DNA of 64,000 bases from Cercospora beticola. Taxonomy: Eukaryota; Ascomycota; Dothideomycetes; Mycosphaerellales; Mycosphaerellaceae. Positions 10,466 to 21,558 of this stretch are shown here, piece by piece. The stretch is taken from positions 2,480,001 through 2,544,000 of the forward strand of contig NC_088937.1 in the NCBI RefSeq assembly GCF_033473495.1, given 5' to 3'. The notes below the pieces were generated by a model. It saw only the letters and a list, made by a program, of their open reading frames with translations. It did no database searches and was not told where the DNA came from. The position numbers and the translations under genes are program-made. How positions within the stretch are numbered: position 1 is the first letter of the stretch; each line of letters begins with the position of its first letter.

Positions 10466-12113
10466 TTAAATATGAACCTTGATAATTTGTGCAACGCTCG
10501 GTACGCCAGCGGAACTAATTGCGAACAAATACCAGTAGCCTGGAAGCAAGACTCCTGCGTCGCCTGGCAGCTGCAGCGTATACGAATTTCCCTTTCGAGC
10601 GACTGGGGTCAATGGCACTCGGCGCTGATCAGTGTTCACGACGTGTGTCACAGTGGAAAGTCTGACCAGAGAAAAAGTGGCATTGTCCGGGTTAGCGCCC
10701 AGCGTGGCGATCAATGTGCCGCCAACTGGAACATCTTGGGTGCTCGTGGAATCAATCGTCGGTCGGGTACCTTCACCACCTGACAGATAGGGCGGTGTGA
10801 AGATCTTGCCGTCGAAGCTAAACATGGTCAGTAGTGTCGATCACGATCAAATCCTTCTGCGCCTCAAGACTTACTGGTTGATTCCATTGACGCACACAAC
10901 ACCGCAAAGACCACCGCCGCCACTGAAGACAGTGCCATCCTGGAGCAGCACGCCAATAGAGTGGTATGTGCGAGGAGTAAGTTCATCTGCCAGCTCAGTC
11001 CACTCTTCAGTAACAGGATCCCATATCTCAGGCACGGTGACGGCCGTTGCATCGGTGTAGACTTTGCCCCACGACATGCCACCAGTCGTAAGTACATGCC
11101 CGGTGGGAAGAAGAATGCCATCACCGAAGATGCGTCCTCGGTTCAGGCCCTTCAGCTGCTTGACCTGAGCGATGCCCGATGCTTCGTTGATTGTTGTGAT
11201 GTGCGAATTGGTTATGGCCGCGGACTCCTCATAGCTGGGAGCACCACCGCCACTCAGGATCTTTCCTGCGACAGCATCATACATGACCTGCTCATATCAG
11301 CATCGGGCCCAACAGATTCGGAGCCAGGATGGTACTTACACTGAAGCCACACATAGCATCTACACCATCTCGCTCGCCAGCTGGAGCATGGCTGCCTTCG
11401 CCATTTGTATAGAACCAGTTCATCCTCTTGCTGGGCCCGGCGTGGAACACTGAACCATCTTTCCAAGTGTGCAGCCACGCATGATTGTCAGATCGATACA
11501 AGCCCGCCCAGTCGTCAGTGAGAATCGGATCAACTGGAATACCCGGCAGCAGCTCCCAAGCGTTTGTCGAAGGATCCCAGATCTCAGAATGTTTGCCTCC
11601 ATTGACGCCGGTCCACCAGCCAGCAGTCATAGAACTCCATGAGCCACCGATCAAGAACATTCTGCCGTCACTCAAAGTCGTCTGTGTTTGATATCCGCGA
11701 GGAATTTTAAGCTCTGGCCCTGGCTTCCAGACATCTGGTGTCCTCCAGTCGTGGAAGCTCGAACGAGTTGCTGAAGAACCTCCAGTGACTAGAATATCGC
11801 CCTGATGACCCATGGAGACACCACTACAGAACATATCGTGGTTTGTCTGTGACACGAGACGCTCGTTGACTGCTCCAGTCCTCCAGTTGTACTCCGCAGA
11901 AAAGGTCTGCCCGACATTGCCATCGCCTGACCAATCCCGATCGCGACTTGACCAGACAATGAGGTTCCCTGTGTCAGGCGCAATGGCTCCGGAAACTGTC
12001 ACTATTGGAAACGGTATCGAAGGACCCCAGGAACCGGGTCCACCTTGAGCAGCAACAAGCTCGAATGCCGTTGCAAGGCAAGCAATTGCCGCCCCGGAAC
12101 GAGTGAAAGGCAT
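10466..12113 (-). CDS. copper radical oxidase, galactose/alcohol oxidase family (AA5_2)
   Basis: Secreted copper enzyme that oxidises a primary alcohol (galactose C6 or a simple alcohol) to the aldehyde with release of H2O2. Exons 12113-11340, 11287-10875 and 10817-10466 are joined by introns of 52 and 57 nt, giving 512 aa. A signal peptide covers about residues 1-22. The Kelch propeller follows directly; the N-terminal CBM32 domain of Fusarium galactose oxidase is absent. Active-site residues are all present: Cys96 (MFCSGVS) with Tyr141 (RGYQ) for the cross-linked cofactor, axial Tyr366 and His367 (TYHS), His454 (VTHVVN), and the stacking Trp159 (GGSW). The C-terminal domain carries NTDQRRVPL and GYWYLFAISSAGVPSV. 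Lack of CBM32 is typical of alcohol-oxidase-like members from phytopathogens, so galactose may not be the real substrate. Confidence 0.93.
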
Positions 12114-13546
12114 CTTGAGCCCGTAATTAGTTATTAGATTGACGAACGAAGGTCAGTGAGTATGCTGTGAAACCAGCAACAGCCTGTGCAGCACTGCAAG
12201 CAATATACTCTTCCCTCTAGACAAGCACACGACCGTGCTATATCAACCTTGCAATGCTCTTCGCATGCTCATTTTCCCCGCCATACAAACTCCCAGCTAT
12301 GACTGCATGATCTTGGAAATAAATCCTTCCCAGGCACCTTTTCCGTGGAGCTTCGCAGTTGGTCTCCCATTGAAGTTGACATCTTGCCTAATCGGGACAA
12401 AAGGTGGCTGGAAAGGTGAGTCGCCAATGGTATACCAAGCGATTTAGCCTGCTCACGCGCCAACGTGAGGATTTCGACCACAGAAGCTAATGCCGCTGCG
12501 GATGTGCCGGGCTAATGGTATCGCTGCTATATTTGAGCTGCGAGCTTGTATAGAGTGCCATGCCGACGTGATGCTGGAGATCTGACTTGGACGTGAAGGA
12601 AGTTGCGTAATGTGGTCGAAGCTAAAATTGTTTACTTTGGGGCGTCAAGACAATTGGCATTGGTTGTAAATCGACTATGCGGAAGTCGGCATGTGTAGAG
12701 TTCAATGTCCATGGCAGAAAGAACCGTGCCACAGATGGTGAAGGTCAACAATTGCTCAGGAACTGAAGTCCGGGTTTCTCTCCAGATGCACCAAGCCACA
12801 GCCAAGCCCTTGCTATCGTATTTATGCCTTAGCAGGATCGAGAAAGCCGATCGTGCTGCGATAAAGCACAACTGTTTGGGCGTGTAGAAAGTCGGGCTTG
12901 AGCTTCTGCTACACCATAAGGCCAGATACCCGAGAGCCGAAGTTTGATACGAGATGCGAGTTGCGAAGCTCATCAACACCAAGCGTTATCTAAACGTGTC
13001 GTCCTGTAGAAGCTCTCAGACAATGAGGTATTCGATCGAACTGCAAGATATGCAACATATGCAGACCACGCGAAGGACGTCCGTACTGCCACAAATCTAG
13101 ACAATAGACAGAAGGTCTGTGCAAGATTGCTATCGTTGGTCCGGATAGAACATAGAGGCGCCAATGTAGCGCCGGAGGTCGGAGTCATTGCACAAATCAG
13201 ATCAGATACTAGATTCATACCCACATGGTTCTGTCTCTTTCTCTTCTGATTATCATTCGATGGCTAGCGTATCGATACAATTCCTCTGGACTCGGAAATG
13301 TATTTCCTAGGCTGGTTTCGTGTCCTCCAAATGCCTCAGCGGTTCTCGGAATCATCTGAGGGCGGCGCTGAGGCTGATTCTTGCGAGCAACATAGTCGCT
13401 GTTCGGATTGAGTTGGGTCGTTTTGGACGAGCATGCAAGTGCTCATACAGTACGCGAAGCGTGGGTATGAGTGCGAGCGCAGGGAATGTCGCCCATTATT
13501 GATGATCTCAATCATCTCTTTCCGATCACTTCTCCCACGTATAATT
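12114..13546. other. intergenic between oxidase and IMP2
   Basis: No supported gene in 1.4 kb. Frames at 12632-12982 (minus), 12705-12887 (plus) and 12973-13224 (minus) overlap without domain or splice support. The left part presumably holds the oxidase promoter. Confidence 0.45.
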
Positions 13547-14191
13547 TCAGACAGGCTGCCACCAACTCTCTGCCTCCCCCGCATTATCGTTCTTCTTCGG
13601 CTGCGGAGGTACAACCTTTGTCCTCCTCGTCGTCCAGTGCTCCCACGGCTTCCCACCAAACTGCTGCAGTGGCCAGACCAGAAACCGCGCTTTGCCTAAT
13701 ATCAGACCTGTTGAGATCGGACCATATGCATTGCTGTCGTTTGATCTCCGCCAATTGTCTCCTTCCACCCATACATGTCCTTCCGGCACAGGAACTCTTC
13801 CTTTGTTTGTATAGAATATCCTGTCCCACTTTTTCGCGGCGTCGTTGACAGCTCCGTTTATGGTGTCTTCCGGTCTCCGTCTCGGATCCAGCAGGACTGT
13901 GTCTTCGCCCAATGCTATCACCCGCTTGACGCTCAGTTTCTCAGGCGCGTGCGGCGCGTGGAAGAGGACTAGATCTCCGCGCTTCAAGTCTTGGGTCGGC
14001 GCGTATTTATCCCATAGAACGAAATCTCGTGAGCGATCGACGCGGTATCGTGGTGAGAGGGTCGGCTGCATGGAAGCGCCGGTTACGGCGAGGACTTCGA
14101 AGAGGTTGTCGTTGATGAAGATGATGCTGCATACGGTTATCTGCGCTGGCAGAAGAATGTATCTGAATGTGCGTCTCCATGATGAGGCCAT
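13547..14191 (-). CDS. IMP2: mitochondrial inner membrane protease subunit 2 (signal peptidase S26)
   Basis: Membrane-bound serine protease that removes sorting signals from proteins in the mitochondrial intermembrane space, in complex with Imp1. The protein is 214 aa from the Met codon at 14191. An N-terminal membrane segment covers about residues 8-27. The catalytic Ser40 is in TGASMQPT and the general-base Lys89 in SVKRVIALGED. The following beta-rich segment contains the box HVWVEGDNWRRSNDSNAYGP, the S26 signature (GDN..S.DSR.YGP in the family). The frame stays open upstream to a Met at 14380, which would add 63 residues; family length and the TM position favour the internal Met. A polar C-terminal tail extends beyond the catalytic domain. 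It is divergent from the gene starting at 14691. Confidence 0.9.
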   Translation of the reverse strand: MASSWRRTFRYILLPAQITVCSIIFINDNLFEVLAVTGASMQPTLSPRYRVDRSRDFVLWDKYAPTQDLKRGDLVLFHAPHAPEKLSVKRVIALGEDTVLLDPRRRPEDTINGAVNDAAKKWDRIFYTNKGRVPVPEGHVWVEGDNWRRSNDSNAYGPISTGLILGKARFLVWPLQQFGGKPWEHWTTRRTKVVPPQPKKNDNAGEAESWWQPV

Positions 14192-14690
14192 GTTGTGTGC
14201 TAAGATGTGGTGGATGAAACTTTTGAGGCGGCTTTCATCGGTTCTTGTTATCAAGATCTCTGGTCGACCATGTTTGGCTGCGACTCTCGATTCGGCGGTA
14301 TATGATGTATAGGACGACAGGTACGAGCAGAAGCGGTGCAAGTTGAATGTTGTCCATGGTATTGGTGTGTTCGGAGTCAAGTGTCGCGCAGAAGCGCGTG
14401 GGAGGTAGGTGAGGTGTATGTCAGCAATCGGCCAATGGCCTCAAGCTGCACATCTTCAGCGAGTCTCCATTACAACATCCTCAGCATTCGCATCTCGTGA
14501 GCTACGCATGCGAAGATCCATCGGGGCCGTATTGTACTGTCTCACATGAAGACGGCTGGGAGACCAGATCCAAGACCGCGAGGCAATGATGACGACGACA
14601 TTGCAGACGAATAGCACAGCAACAAGTTGCATGTGCATGCATGCCTCACACTGACTTGCTACAGCATGACAATATTTTGAGATATAAGTG

Positions 14691-15533
14691 ATGCCTTCCG
14701 AAGGCTTAAAGATCAGAGATATTTCACCCGCGATCACGACGTTCACAACACCCTTCAATCGCTTCGCACCTCTAGGCCGCTCCCTTCCGACCTTCGTAGC
14801 AGTCGGCAACCGCGCCAGTGCGATCCGACTCCAAGATGGACGCGTCCTCCTGCTAAATCCTATCAAGCTCGAGCCTAGTATACAACACAAGCTAGAAGAG
14901 TTAGGCGGCGTACATTTGCTAGCATGCGACCTTGGTCACCACATGTACGTTGCAGATTACCTCAAGATATGGCCAAACGCGAAGACCATAGGCGTCCCAG
15001 GCCTCGCTGGCAAGAGGAAGGACGTAGACTGGGATTTCATATACTCGGAGAGAAATCAGAAAGTTGAAGACGTGTTGGGCTTCGCAGAAGATATGGAGAC
15101 CGTTCTCTTCGAAGGTTTCACCACGTACTGCATCGCTTGGTTCCACAAGCCGACCAAGACATTGTTCCAATCAGATCTTCTCATGAACTTGCCATGCTAC
15201 GAGCAATATGACACGAGTTCTGCTTCGAAAGGACCTGGATCGTGGGCTTTTGCTCAAGTGGCGCATGCGAGATCGAACTGGTTCAGGAGATTGATTTGGT
15301 ACATTGCGACTGTAGACTATTTGCTTATGAGGAGGGATGCGAAACTGGTCGCTGAGTGGAATTTTGAGCGCATTGTTCCCTGTCACGGTGATGTTCTGGA
15401 TGAGCGAGGGACTGATGCATGGAAGGAGGCCTACAAGTGGTTCCTTCAGGGTGACTCACGGCCTGGTGTATATCGGTCGCTTGTGGATCGCTTGCAGTTC
15501 ATGAAGCTGATACGATGGATCTTCCTCATGTGA
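14691..15533 (+). CDS. DUF4336-like protein
   Basis: Single-exon gene of 280 aa. The sequence resembles DUF4336 proteins, which have a metallo-beta-lactamase-like fold but lack most of the metal ligands. Seen here are the N-terminal strand pattern (FVAVGNRASAIRLQDGRVLL), a CDLGHHMYVADYLKIWPNAK segment where hydrolases would carry HxHxD, the DLLMNLPCYE loop, and a late IVPCHGDVL segment with a conserved His. No complete zinc site is visible, so catalytic activity is doubtful. The role is unknown. It shares a 0.5 kb divergent promoter region with the IMP2-like gene. Confidence 0.75.
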   Translation: MPSEGLKIRDISPAITTFTTPFNRFAPLGRSLPTFVAVGNRASAIRLQDGRVLLLNPIKLEPSIQHKLEELGGVHLLACDLGHHMYVADYLKIWPNAKTIGVPGLAGKRKDVDWDFIYSERNQKVEDVLGFAEDMETVLFEGFTTYCIAWFHKPTKTLFQSDLLMNLPCYEQYDTSSASKGPGSWAFAQVAHARSNWFRRLIWYIATVDYLLMRRDAKLVAEWNFERIVPCHGDVLDERGTDAWKEAYKWFLQGDSRPGVYRSLVDRLQFMKLIRWIFLM

Positions 15534-15720
15534 GGAGCGGCATTTTCGCGATGCACTTTCCTGTGACCTGATGGCGACTAGGAGTGGAAGGCGCCAGGCG
15601 AGTCCAATCCACCACTTCGAGAGTCGTCGAATAGTATCAGTCGAATACAGTCAATATTTGACGACCCTTGATCGATATCCAAACTACGCACGCTCCACAA
15701 GCTCGACTCAATCACAAACA

Positions 15721-17136
15721 ATGTCTAATTCAATCGTCGTGCCTATCCCATCTTCAGAGTCACCGCGCAAGAAGACTCGCAAAGATTACTACTCGCGAGA
15801 TGTGGACTTCAACGAGCTCGCCAAGCACGACGACGACTTCGCAGCAATATCAAAAGCCGCCAAACGAGATGGCTGGATAGACTTTCACGACCCAAAGGTC
15901 GTTCAGTGAGAACATCGTATTTCCTTCACGCGATCTGCAACTAACAACACATCTAGACAGCTCACGAAGAGTCTACTCAAGTACGATTTTGGCCTCTCCT
16001 TGACCCTCCCGGATGACCGACTTTGCCCGCCGATTCCAGTTCGATGGAACTACGTCCGCTGGCTGCAAGACCTACTCGACACAACTTCAGCCTCCTTCTC
16101 CGACATTCACGATCCTGAACGCGAAGTTCTAGGTCTGGATATTGGAGTCGGTGCATCATGCATCTACGGACTCTTGGCATGCGCGAGTCGATCAAACTGG
16201 CGAATGGCAGGCACAGATATCGATGCTCACTCTTTGGATCATGCGAAACGAAATTTCGAAGCAAACGATTTGCAAGATCGAATTCGTCTCAAGAAGATGA
16301 AGGCGGAGGAGGATCTCATTCCGATCGATTCCATGGGCGTGGAAGAAATGGACTTCGTCATGACCAACCCGCCATTTTATTCCTCAGAAAAGGATTTCTT
16401 GGCTTCGTATAATGATTCTGGTCGCAAGGCTACAGATGATAAGCCGCCTTCGGCAGTCTGCGTAGGAGCGCAGAATGAGATGATCTGTGAAGCTGGAGAT
16501 GTTGGGTTCGTTACTCGCATTCTGGAGCAGTCACTGGTACTACGGGAACGCGTGCAGTGGTACACCGCCATGCTCTCGCATATGCACTCTGTACAACAGA
16601 TCGTGGCGAAGCTGAAGGAGAAGGGTATCACGAACTTTGCGACCACCTCGTTACATCCTGGCAACAAAACGAAAAGATATGCTCTGGCTTGGAGCTTCAG
16701 AGATCGTCGACCTAGGAACGATGTTGCCAGACACGGAGAGTTGATCATGGATGTATTGCCAGCAAGTACGGCGAAGACAATTCACCTCCCTCTTCACAGC
16801 ACGCGGTCTTTGGGCAAGAAGCTGGACGAGGCCTTGAGCGCATTGGACGGTATTCAATGGGAGTGGCGACCATTGCTGGACGCTGGCATCGTGCAGTGCA
16901 AGGCGAATGTGTGGAGTCGAGCAGCAAGGAGGCAGAAGATGTTCGCTGATCGAGCAAAACCGGCAGCCGAGAGTGCCAAAGATAAAGAGAGCAGTAGTGA
17001 TGAAGAGGACGAGGTAGCCTTGGCGGTTAAGATCACCTGCAAGAACGAGGAAGCAGAGGTACGATGGCTGAGAGGGAACGACCATGTCCTCTATGAGAGC
17101 TTTTGTGGTATGCTGTCGCGTGCTCTGAAGAAGTAG
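15721..17136 (+). CDS. METTL16: METTL16-like RNA N6-adenosine methyltransferase
   Basis: SAM-dependent methyltransferase expected to methylate the ACAGA-box adenosine of U6 snRNA, as METTL16 and fission yeast Mtl16 do. Exons 15721-15905 and 15957-17136 are joined by a 51-nt intron (GTGAGA, CTAAC branch, CTAG acceptor), giving 454 aa. The N-terminal segment (FHDPKVVQ, then LTKSLLKYDFGLSL) matches the family-specific region before the Rossmann fold. GLDIGVGASCIYGLL is the SAM-binding loop and NPPF at residues 199-202 the catalytic tetrad for N6-adenine. A lysine-rich low-complexity insert (SAKDKESSSDEEDE) precedes a short C-terminal region, so vertebrate-type VCR domains are not evident. An upstream in-frame Met at 15571 would add 50 residues. 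Confidence 0.92.
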
Positions 17137-17360
17137 GAATGGGAACTGTCCCTAAATCTGCTGCATAAATCAGTCACTCGATTCGAGCTTCGCTGCAAGA
17201 CTCGTATAGGTAGCTGCTGATAGTATCGCTCAACGGGTAGGCCTCAAGGTCGATCGAGCAAGGGGCACCAAATGAGCCTGGTTCCATATTTCCAAGTTTT
17301 ATTTCATCTGTTCATGCCTGCTCTGCCTTGGTCTTCTACATCCTTCAGAGGAATTTATGC

Positions 17361-18065
17361 TCACCACTTCGCCTCCTTCGAAGCGAGGAATGTGTTGAGT
17401 ATTGCCACGACCTTCTCCAACCCCTTGAGCCATTCATTGAGCTCCTTGTTCACTCGCTCTTGATCATCGCCCAATTTTGCGTAGAAGTCCTTCCGGTACG
17501 GTGTCGCAGACATGGCAGCGGAGAAGATTGGCTTCACGAGGAAGGAGTGATGTTGCTTCAACGTCTTGCCGTAGCCGTCGCGGAATGAGGCAGCGAGCTC
17601 TTCGTTCGGATTATCAAAGTTGCGGCGGAGCGATTGGGCGGTGAAGTCCAGGCCTCTGAGATTGTGTCAGCTCACCATGATTTGTGGAATCGATACTTTG
17701 TGCAGTAGAGGCTTGGAGTACTGCCAGCATCATGGAATTGGCACGCACCTGTTGAGCCACACCAATCCTTCCGTAGCAGTGTGCTTCTTCGTCTTGAGCT
17801 CATTGCGGACCAAGTCCTGCAGTGTCTCGCCCTCCACTGGTGCTGCCAACTGCCTGTCGCGGACCTTCTTGATGTTGCCGCCAATATCACTCTTGACTGG
17901 ACCGAATGCTACACCGCCGAGCACGTCAAAGAGCCCCGTCAGAGCCTCAGCGGCCTCGAGAAATTCTGTAGTGTTGATAGCATCGCCCTTGGAGGCATCG
18001 ATGTTGACTTCGGTGAACGACTTCTTGCCGTCGAAGTAGGTACCGCCGGGTGGATAAGCTGCCAT
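17361..18065 (-). CDS. GLTP: glycolipid transfer protein (HET-C2-like)
   Basis: Cytosolic all-helical protein that moves glycosphingolipids between membranes. Exons 18065-17749 and 17655-17361 are separated by a 93-nt GT-AG intron (17656-17748), the longest in the window, giving 203 aa, the family's normal size. The sugar-headgroup site is visible: Asp60, Asn64 and Lys67 in KSDIGGNIKKV, Trp103 in LVWLNR, and the HH pair near 141 in LKQHHSFLVKP. The family includes Podospora HET-C2, which acts in heterokaryon incompatibility. Whether this copy has such a role cannot be said. It is head to head with the dehydrogenase starting at 18629. Confidence 0.93.
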
Positions 18066-18628
18066 GTTGTTACGAGGTGATGGAGCGGCTTCAGAAGAGG
18101 CTGTGGTCGTCGAAGGGCTCGCGAGGAATTATCAGGATGATTTTAGAAATTCAATGCGGTGAGAGATGAGGCAAGGACTCGTGTAGCTTAGCTCCTCAGA
18201 ACCGAACTAAAGCACATCGCACACACGTGTCGTCTCGAGTGCCCCTGCAGGATGGCACCATTGGAGCTGCCCGTCGTCTCTTCCTCCACCCGCGCCATAT
18301 TTCAGGGTCTGCCTCCTTCACCGATCATGCTGCCTGTGACACTCTGGAAACAAATGTGCACGAGCACAAAATGCAAGCAGTGCCGTCGAGCGCGACCGAG
18401 GACGACATGTGCACCGCATGCCGATCTCGCACCTGGTGGGGCTGCTCTCGCGGTCCCGCCGGTTAAGCGATCAGCCTGATCTTCACGCGCCCTACATCGA
18501 TGCCATTGCCTAGGTAAGCATTTCTTTTGTATACAAAGTGTCAGAGTGCCATAGGAAACGACATTATAGCAGCAAGGTCTGAGTTCATCCATTCCGTTCT
18601 TCATCTTTCATCCGACATCACGTTTACA
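18066..18628. promoter_or_regulatory. divergent promoter region, GLTP / dehydrogenase
   Basis: Spacer of 563 bp between divergent start codons. No supported gene inside; the small frames at 18227-18604 overlap on both strands. No specific site recognised. Confidence 0.4.
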
Positions 18629-19779
18629 ATGTCCAAGACGTACAATATTGCCTGCATTCCTGGAGATGGCATTGGAGTCGACATCACAGAAGCAGCAGTA
18701 GAAGTACTTAACAAGCTCGCATCGACAGTGGGGACCTTCTCGTTCAACTTCACAACCTTCGACTGGTCCTCAAAAGCCTACCTGGAACGAGGCTGGTATA
18801 TGCCAGAAGATGGTATGCAACAATTGGCCAAGCACGATGCCATCTACTTCGGAGCAGTCGGGTGGCCATCTGTCCCTGATCACATCTCACTTTGGAACCT
18901 GATCCTACCTATTCGCAAATGGAACAACCAATACGTGAATGTGAGACCTACCAGGATTCTTCCCGGAACAACAGCCCCTCTGGCACAATTGCAGAAGAAC
19001 CCGGCCGATCTAGACTGGATCATCATTCGCGAGAACTCAGAAGGAGAATATGCCGGCCAAGGAGGCACGACCCACGAGAACTCTGCACATACCATTGCTA
19101 CGGAGGTGGCTATCTTCACGAGAGTGGGCATCGAGAGAATCATGCGATTCGCTTTCGAGACTGCCAAGTCAAGGCCTAGAAAGAAGCTCACTATGGTGAC
19201 GAAAAGCAATGCCCAGAGACACGGCATGGTGCTGTGGGATAAGGTCTTCTACGAGGTTGCCAAAGAGTATGAAGGTGTCGTGGAGCATGACAAGATGCTC
19301 GTTGATGCGATGACTGTGAGGATGGTAAATAAGCCGGAGAGCATGGATGTCATCGTAGCAACTAACTGTAAGTGGAACCTCCAAGGTCGAATGAAGAACA
19401 GGCTGACCCAGCTCCAGTGCACGCCGACATCCTCTCAGATCTTGCAGCCGCACTTGCAGGATCGATCGGAATCGCTCCATCTTCCAATCTCGACCCAACT
19501 AGACAGTTCCCGTCAATGTTCGAACCAATTCATGGCTCAGCACCTGATATTGCTGGTCAAGGTATTGCAAATCCTGTTGGTGCTTTCTGGTCTGCCGCAG
19601 AGATGGTACGATGGGTCGGACAGGGCTCGCTTGATGATGTTGCGGACAAGTTCATGACTGCGATAGAGAATGTGACTGGTAATCCTGAAACGCGAACAAG
19701 GGATATGGGTGGCAGTGCGAATACGAAGCAAGTCACCGAAGCAGTGATCAAGCAGATTGACGCCGTGTTTGCGAAGTAG
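18629..19779 (+). CDS. tartrate / D-malate dehydrogenase-like (isopropylmalate DH superfamily)
   Basis: NAD-dependent decarboxylating 2-hydroxyacid dehydrogenase, probably acting on tartrate or D-malate. Exons 18629-19367 and 19418-19779 are joined by a 50-nt intron (GTAAGT donor, GGCTGAC branch, CCAG acceptor) to give 366 aa. The N-terminus [13 protein letters not shown] is the superfamily nucleotide-binding start. [16 protein letters not shown] is the substrate-binding segment in the form seen in tartrate dehydrogenases rather than in leucine-pathway enzymes. The metal site lies in [18 protein letters not shown] and the NAD-adenine loop in [20 protein letters not shown] role in using plant-derived tartrate is possible but inferred. 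No targeting peptide is evident. Confidence 0.9.
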
Positions 19780-20216
19780 TAGAATAGAAAATCTACTGTA
19801 ATGCGATGATAGAAGCAGGAAAGCTGCAGTGTCTTTCGATGACTTCACTGTATAGTTCAGCTGTCTTTCATCACGGGTATTTCCAGAGGAGTCTATTCTG
19901 TGAGAAGAGGCACCCTGCGATTCTCCGCTGTTGACGCGCCGTTCATTCACTTCGAGATTTAAGTTTATTGATCGTCGTTGTCACATGCACGCGACTCCAC
20001 CCGCATCTTCTGCCCGTCCTCACTCCGACAACTCATCTCGACAGGCAACGCGCACACCAAGCCATCATCAATTCGCGACAACAACCACACTCGTTGTTCC
20101 AGAGCTTCGAGGCACTCGCCGCACCAAACCGCCAACAACCCACTGCTGTCCCGACCAAGTCGTCGTTCCTATTCTGACATTATCCCGCACACACAACACT
20201 GCCACACCAAAGCAAC
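19780..20216. other. intergenic and 5' region
   Basis: Nothing coding supported. The right half is C/A-rich, as expected of a fungal promoter and 5' UTR leading to the ATG at 20217. Confidence 0.5.
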
Positions 20217-21225
20217 ATGTCGGACATCGACGACAGCGAGCGCGGCGCCGACCCCTTCAACCCGGCCATGAAGTTCGTCTCCGGCGGCAACGTGGAGACC
20301 TTCACCAAGACCCCCGCCAACGTCTCCAGAGACTACTTCGAAGGCCCAGCACCACCAGTCAAGCCAAGCAAAGGCGGCAAAGCCGCCGCCGCCGCGGCCA
20401 AGAAGCGCAAGTTAGGCGCCGCAGAAGAAGACCATCCTGCCACTCCAGCCAACAAGCGAGCCAAAGGCAAAGCAGCCGCAGCTGCTGATACTCCAGACTC
20501 CTCGGCCGTCAAACCAGCATCGGCCCGTCAGAAGCAGACTCGAACATACAAGGGGAAGAACGCAGTTTCTAGACCCATCCCTAGGACTTTCGAGGAGTGC
20601 GATGAGGTCGATAAGATGTTGATCGAGTGGCGCGACCAGAAGAAGGAATGGGGTCCTATCAAGGCCGAGTGGAAGCGTTTGACTGGTGAGGCAACCGCTG
20701 TGAGCACCTTGCCGAATCGCTATACTAGGTTGAAGTAAGTCATACTCCAGGGACTCCCCCTGGACGAACTCCGTTGTACCTCCCGATCACATCGCTAACG
20801 CCGCATCACAGGACCAACTTCGCTGTCCTCAACGAAGAAGACAAGGGCATTCTGATCCAAGCCAAGCGCGAGATCGAAGACTCCTTCCAGGCTCAGAAGT
20901 GGTCATTGGTTGCGAACGTATGTACTGCCATTTTTCTTTGGTGGCTGCTCTCCACATCCAGCACTAACTGTGGCTCTAGGTCCTCCACTCCAAGGGCGGA
21001 AGCGACTACACCTCGTGCCCCGTCATTCTCCAGCGCCAGTGGAAGAAGCTCATGCTGGCCGGAGGAGCCACGATGCCGCCAGGAGTGAGAGACAAGGACT
21101 TCGAAGAGACCCCTCCCGGAAGCGACGCCGACGACGACGACGACGAGAACGGCGGACATGATGGCGAGCTTGTCGGTGATGGGGATGGTGAGGATGACGA
21201 CGGAGATGATGAAGACGAGTATTGA
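20217..21225 (+). CDS. basic/acidic nuclear-type protein, possible Myb/SANT-like region
   Basis: Exons 20217-20734, 20812-20917 and 20980-21225, with introns of 77 and 62 nt, encode 289 aa. The N-terminal third is low-complexity, rich in Ala and Lys, with two NLS-like clusters (KKRKLG and NKRAKGK). The middle (about residues 120-235) is a helical, tryptophan-containing segment with KEWGPIKAEWKRLTG, NRYTRLK and KWSLVANVLHSKGG, resembling Myb/SANT-type DNA-binding repeats. The C-terminal 40 residues are almost all Asp, Glu and Gly. This layout suggests a chromatin or DNA-binding protein. I do not recognise a named orthologue, so the function is inference. Confidence 0.75.
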
Positions 21226-21558
21226 GTTGTCAAAGGGGTCGGAGAGGTGTAGCTGTTCTTGGAGAGTTCTTTGATTTGCCCCATTGTTGGGTGAAGGTGC
21301 TGCTATCCTAAGGCTATGGTGCTGTCGCATCATGAAGCACAGGGTTTGGCCACCTGCTGCGCTGTTACAGATTCTGGGCAGCCAAGCGAGCTGCGTAAAG
21401 GTCATCGGTCGGGACAGGGCTCTGAAGTCTGGAGTTTCTATAGCCACCTGTTGCCGATGCAGCATTGGTAGTCAATGCACAGGCCAATGCCTACTCGGCG
21501 ACATGGTCAATCGCGCCATGCAGCCTGATGCTGAGATTGCAACTTACTGCTCGTTCTC
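21226..21558. other. convergent intergenic
   Basis: This 333-bp spacer lies between the 3' ends of two convergent genes. No RNA gene or repeat seen. Confidence 0.5.

Noticed and set aside
12632..12982. 116-codon minus-strand frame
   Set aside because: No domain, overlaps other frames, no splice signals supporting a larger gene.
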